Below, piece by piece: positions 59,101 to 64,000 of a stretch of 64,000 bases of DNA (positions within the stretch are counted from its first letter, which is position 1; each line of letters opens with the position of its first letter). This stretch comes from Callipepla californica brunnescens (lineage: Eukaryota; Chordata; Aves; Galliformes; Odontophoridae), in contig JALIRH010000122.1 in the NCBI GenBank assembly GCA_023055505.1, forward strand, positions 124,001 through 188,000, read 5' to 3'. Under the pieces are notes generated by a model. That model saw only the letters and a program-made list of their open reading frames with translations, was not told the DNA's origin and made no database searches. The translations under genes were made by a program, and so were the position numbers.

Positions 59101-62100
59101 GTAGGAAGTTTACTTGGAGATTTCTTAGTTTTGTTGAATCCACAGTCAAGCGAAATGAGAATGACACAACTGGCCACTGTGATCTTTTTGCTTTCTCTTG
59201 GTTTCCTTGAAAGCATTTGTTTAGGCAAGGAACTGTTTTGTAAGGCATCCATCATGAGGTTGGAAGCGTCGAGTTGCTAACAGCCTCACCAATCTCATGG
59301 TTAGTTATAGCACACCCTGGATTTTCACTGTTTCCAGTAGAAAAGTTAATGTTTGAGTTAGAAGATTCAGAACCTATTTGAATTAGAAGTCTAAAGATGT
59401 TTGTATCTTCATCAACAGAAAAGGAAGACAGCAGCTCGGCAACTGGTTTGCCTGAGCTGTGAAATGTGTGTGAAGAGAATAAACTTGAAGGAAGAACTGT
59501 GCTAGCATATTCCAGCATCAGCAGAAGTGAGCAAACTGGATATTTTCCAGGTTTTCAGGACTTGTAAGTGTGGGTTAATATGCAGGAGCTGCAGGGTGAC
59601 CCGGACTGTGAGAAGCTGCTGCAGCTCACTTCCAGCCCGCTCTGTAGCTGTGTGCTGGGAAAGGGGCCTCAGAGAAAGTAACTTAATGCAGTTCCTGTGC
59701 AGGCAAGTGACTGACCTTCATGAATCCTTCCTTGCCTGGATGCAAAGGAGCTTTTCAGAGCACACTGCCACCACTGTGTGGATTCCCCCAAGTATGCTGT
59801 AAGTAAATGTTTAGTTTCTGGGAATCTCTGCCCATTGAATGGCATTCTTTGAATCAGTCCTGGAGGAACGGAATGGTTCTTGCACCTTGTAAAGGAAATC
59901 TGACTTGTGATGTTAAACTGGCTATTTGTTCTGGTTTTAAACTGCCTTAGGGATTGAGTAGTTCACGATGCTGAAGTCTGAGCTGGAAAGAAGGAAGTTT
60001 ATTGTAATTAAGACTGCAACCAGAATCACTGCCTGTTCTGCTCTCTACGCATTGACTCCAGGATGCTCTGAGGGGGAGTTTCCTGGTACACAGCTCTTAT
60101 GGCTTGCCAGGGATAAGCATAAATGGATTGTTATTTAAAGCTGTGTAGTAGAAAAAACCTAATTAGTGTTATACTTATTAGAGACATATAATATGTACTC
60201 TACAACTGTGTTTTTTTGATACGATCAAAAGCTGACTTTTCTTTGCATTGTTGACACGTCTGCCTCTGCAGTGTGGCCATAAGGAAAAATCACATTCAAG
60301 TAAATCACTGTGCTCTAGGAAATATGGTCATGGCATCAGGTACATACATGTGGCTGTGGCAGTACTGGAGTTAAATCTTGATTTGCATGCAGTGCAAATA
60401 CAGCAGTGTGTGGCTGCTGCTTCAGAAGAGTGCCAGAATCCTGGAGGGTGAGAGTGCTTCACACCTGGGGAAGCTGGCCCTCTTTGCCAGCACTCAGGAG
60501 TTACTGAGTTGATATTGCTTCCCATATTGTACATCTCTTGTACCATCATATTAACTGGGTGCTGTCTCCACTCGATGTCTAGTAAACATTAAGGGTCAGT
60601 GTTCTAAGGCAGAAACTGACAAGCTGCTAGGATAGAGATCAAACAGATTAAAAACTTTAGGTAGTATTTAAGGATATCTGATTTTAAACCAAAAAGTATG
60701 CAAATAACAAGGAGGGATTCGGTGCAGTCCCTTCTGTTGTGCCTTGTCTGTCTTTCTCCCTCAGTGGAGAATTTTTCAGTCCCTCCAGCAGCTTGGGGCT
60801 CAGAATTAAACCAAATGGGTAGAAGGCAGTTGATTTGGAGGGATGAGTCCCGCCTGCCCTGCTCCCTCCTTGATGGTTGGAGGGGCAGCTGTGTTTGCAG
60901 CAGCAGAATGAGGAGCAGATATGACAGCCTTTGGGTGAAACTTTGGGCATGGACTGAGCAGCACCTTGCTCAGCTGTGCATCAGCTTTGGCCTTCCTCAG
61001 TTCAGAGCATGCAGTGAGTAATGTGTGTTATTTTCGCCTTGGGAGTTGAATTAGCCTTGCGTGTTATTTAATATGTTGTGTTGTAATTATTTGGCTTCTT
61101 AAATTGTTGCTTGGTGTTACAAATGCCTCGTGGCTGGGAGGGAACAAATTATTTGCGGATCAGGAATGGACTGGTTATCACCAGGATGATTACCTCTGGG
61201 GAAACAAGAAATAACAATGAAATATATGCCTTCTTTTCCCCTTCAGCCTTTCCCCAACCCTCAAAGAGAGCTCATGGCAACCCTGGAAACTATGGTGTGG
61301 ATACCTTCAGTGCTTTTTGTACTTGTTTGTCTTATAGTAGTATCTTTGTGGGGAATCTCTCATTCAGGAGGAAATATTTGAGAACTTTACAGGCAATACT
61401 TGATGTGTTATTGCTTACGTGTGTACCTAGATCAGAAGAAGCCTTTTATATTGGCAGGGCAGAGCACAAAGACTGGCCTTTTCAGGCATGCAAGTGGCTG
61501 CATAGAGTAAATAAAGATAACACAGTATAAATATTTATCTGCTGGCTGGGTTGTGTGGTGGGTGGGTATGCTGTGTGTTTATTTAAGTTATTCTTTTAAA
61601 AAAGGCCAAAACTTGAGCGTGCATCCTAACTCCACATCCAACTTCTAAAGAAGGGAAGCTGACTGAGGTCCTTATGGGGTGTGCATGGAGTAACTGGTTC
61701 TGGGTGAGTTTCTGAGTGAAACCTGGGCCTTCTCTGGTAATTTGTTTAGGAAGGGAAAAGGAGTGTATGTTGTCATGTACGTATTACACATCCATGGCTA
61801 ATGACGTTGTGTTGGTTTCTCCCCTTTTCCCATCTTGCTTCCCTGCTCAAGCACGTCAGCTGTGTTCTGACAGTCAGTCTGTGGCTTACAGATGTGATGG
61901 TTGCTTTTTTAGTTATTGCTTACCAACAAAGTGAACACATGGCTTCTGTTTGCTGTGTGCAATGGCATTTTCTAGCATGTGCCTAGTAGCTTTGGGTAAA
62001 GAATCTTTTTGAAGTGAGCCTGCGTCTGTGAAAAGGTCACAGGATATGTAGTTTGCCTTTCTGTTGCTCCTTCTTGCTGATGCTTCACAAATGTGGGGTG

Positions 62101-64000
62101 GATGGGAGCATGAAAGAATGCTGCTTCTACAGAGATAAAATACAGTTCCTCTGTGAGCTTGCTTTAAACTGAACGTCCCTGTTTCTCTATGGAAAGAGTG
62201 ATAAGTGACAGCCTTCCTCATCAGTGCATCACTGCTCCCTTCCATTTGATGAAGTCAAGCTCTAGCCTCAGCCTGGTTGGTGAGGAAGGTACTGGTGTTG
62301 CCCAAGCGTGACCTGGATTGTGTGTGGGTATGCAACTGAAAGCAACCCCACGCTTCCCAGTTTAGAGCTCTGCATTTGCCTTCATATATCTTGCTTCAAT
62401 GCCACTTCAGTTGCCTTCAACTGCCTGAAGATCTTGGGCTGTATACTTTTGGCTCAAAAATCTGTTTAAAAAAGTTGAGTGTTTGAATTTAGCAGTAACA
62501 CACTTTCCAGACTTTAATTAAGCTCTTTCCTGACTAACAAGGTTCTGTACCACTTCCCTGCCACCCCCGCCACGTTCTTTGTTCTTCATTGCTATCTTTT
62601 TGTTCAGCGTTTCAGTACTTTGTGATCTTTGAGCTTTTGTCTACCAGCATAAAAGTAAAAACCTGAAAGCCTGTTGTTGTAAAGGTTTCCACAGAGGTGT
62701 GAGCTGTTAATATGCTCTGAAAGTAACTTGAAAAGCTGTGCCGTGTTTTTGGAGGTCCAGAAGGTTTTTGACTTGAGGACATCCCGCTGTTTGTTAGCGA
62801 GGCTATAATGTAATCTGGAAGGCACAGCCTAATGGTTAAAGTGACAGTGGGTGAGCTAGTGTGTTGTGAGGAACAGTTGGCCTGCAATCATAAGCTGAGC
62901 TGCATTTATCTCTCAGTTGTATATTCTGGATGATGGTAATGCTCTTACTATGTTCTGTGCAGCTGGGCATGCATGCAAAATGGTTCCTATGAACCTGCAA
63001 CTTTTCTCTCTGATTCAAATTACAGAGATGAATTTGTTCATGATGTGAATCGTATTTGGCTGCCCTAATCTCTGACTTGTGTTTTGATGTTATAATACAG
63101 TGCTGAGTTGCACAGTCAGTCTGCACTGGATGCTCTACTCTCTCCCAGCTATTGCAGTCCCGTCCAAAGCTGAAGTGAAGCTTGTCGCTTTTTAACTGGT
63201 AGATGTGATTCACTTATAATGGGTTAAGAGGGAAAGTGTTTTAAATAGGAAGCAGATAGGATGGCTTCGGAATCAGTTCACTGTTTTCTTGAGGATCTCC
63301 CAGAGTTTGTTTCCTTCTAGGATAAACTTGTGCAAACCTGCTCTGTGGCTGTACATGCAAGACTGTTTTGATGCTGCTGTGGGACATTAATGCCTGCAGT
63401 CAGCTCAGCAGCCATGGTCTGGAAAGCAGACTTTAAATACCTGTTGTACACTTAACTGAGCTAACCTCACTCCACACCTTTGGATAAATGTACAGGGGAA
63501 GGTGATGGTAGACAACTTGTGGGGAGGAGATAATGGTGTGTATGTGTTTTTCCAGGCTGGTGTTTGCTCTGGGTCCTTCCCCCTGTGGTAGACAGCAAGA
63601 TGGTAAGGTATCAGAGGTGTGAATTAAGGCAGGAGTGTTCCCTCAGCTCTTGTCTCTGCTCTGTTGGCAGTGTAGCACTGATATTCTGTGAAAGAGCATT
63701 GGAGAAGCACTTTCTTCATGTGATAGGCAGGAGCTTTGGTGAAATTCTAGTAACATTTGCCCATGATTTTTGTTTTTTAGTGCTGTTACTCATTTTTCTC
63801 TCTTACTGTTAATATAATCTTTGCTAAATTCTACTTGTAGTCTGACCTCAGTCTGGTGCAAATCTTAGCTTGCCAACTGAAGCATAGGGATTCTAGCTTT
63901 GTTCAAACAAGATGCAAAGCCAGATGATGTGGGATGTGAAGTTGTACGTGATCATGAATTCTGCAGCTTTATGATTTGTTTAGGGCTTACCAAAAGTCAC

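Larger units (their letters stand above)
46944..64000 (+). other. MCU intron 1 (continues out of window)
   Basis: At least 17 kb of intron. The CpG island extends to about 47300. There is a 24-nt T run (47751-47774), a 15-nt T run (48853-48867) and two copies of an LTR-like repeat (about 52572-52940 and 55760-56175). No second MCU exon, other gene or RNA was recognised. The long first intron agrees with the known layout of vertebrate MCU. Confidence 0.85.

Noticed and set aside
46944..64000. MCU exon 2 (HQRIASWQNLG region)
   Set aside because: No plus-strand match was seen near any acceptor; the first intron of MCU is very long in vertebrates.

Overview
This window comes from a vertebrate genome, almost certainly a bird and probably a galliform. 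The evidence is gene-poor DNA with long introns, CR1 LINEs with typical avian 3' ends, CpG-island promoters, and exons that translate into close relatives of two vertebrate mitochondrial proteins. I cannot name the species from the sequence alone. Gene names rest on recognising protein families from memory; no database search was run.

The window holds the 5' halves of two divergently transcribed genes that encode partners in one machine, the mitochondrial calcium uniporter. MICU1, the EF-hand gatekeeper, runs on the minus strand from a CpG island near 45.4 kb to beyond position 1. Its exons are: a non-coding exon 1 (ends at 45356), exon 2 with the start codon (ATG at 35680-35678), exon 3 (20497-20647), exon 4 (16580-16742), exon 5 (8970-9013), and a 12-nt in-frame micro-exon (2962-2973) encoding Asp-Phe-Trp-Gln. 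The micro-exon matches the muscle MICU1.1 insert (Glu-Phe-Trp-Gln in mammals). The splice phases join perfectly and give residues 1-173, with or without the four extra residues. The EF-hand exons lie outside the window to the left. MCU, the pore subunit, starts on the plus strand with coding exon 1 at 46809-46943, the mitochondrial presequence. The rest of the window is its first intron.

About 1.3 kb separates the two promoters. This spacer holds GC boxes, one near-consensus CTCF site, three CCAAT boxes, a degenerate tandem repeat with TATA-like units and a hairpin, a CR1 3' fragment, and a stretch that looks like a spliced non-coding plus-strand exon (46041-46250). Expression of pore and gatekeeper could therefore be coupled at this locus.

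The remaining DNA is intronic. It contains a 5'-truncated CR1 with an intact 634-codon reverse-transcriptase frame (about 32090-34103) nested inside an older, oppositely oriented CR1 (31998-34830). It also contains another CR1 fragment (5466-6015), three copies of an unidentified LTR-like repeat (42397, 52572 and 55760), two short tandem duplications, several perfect hairpins, and A/T homopolymers. I saw no other gene, RNA gene or CRISPR array. Most other open frames look like chance.
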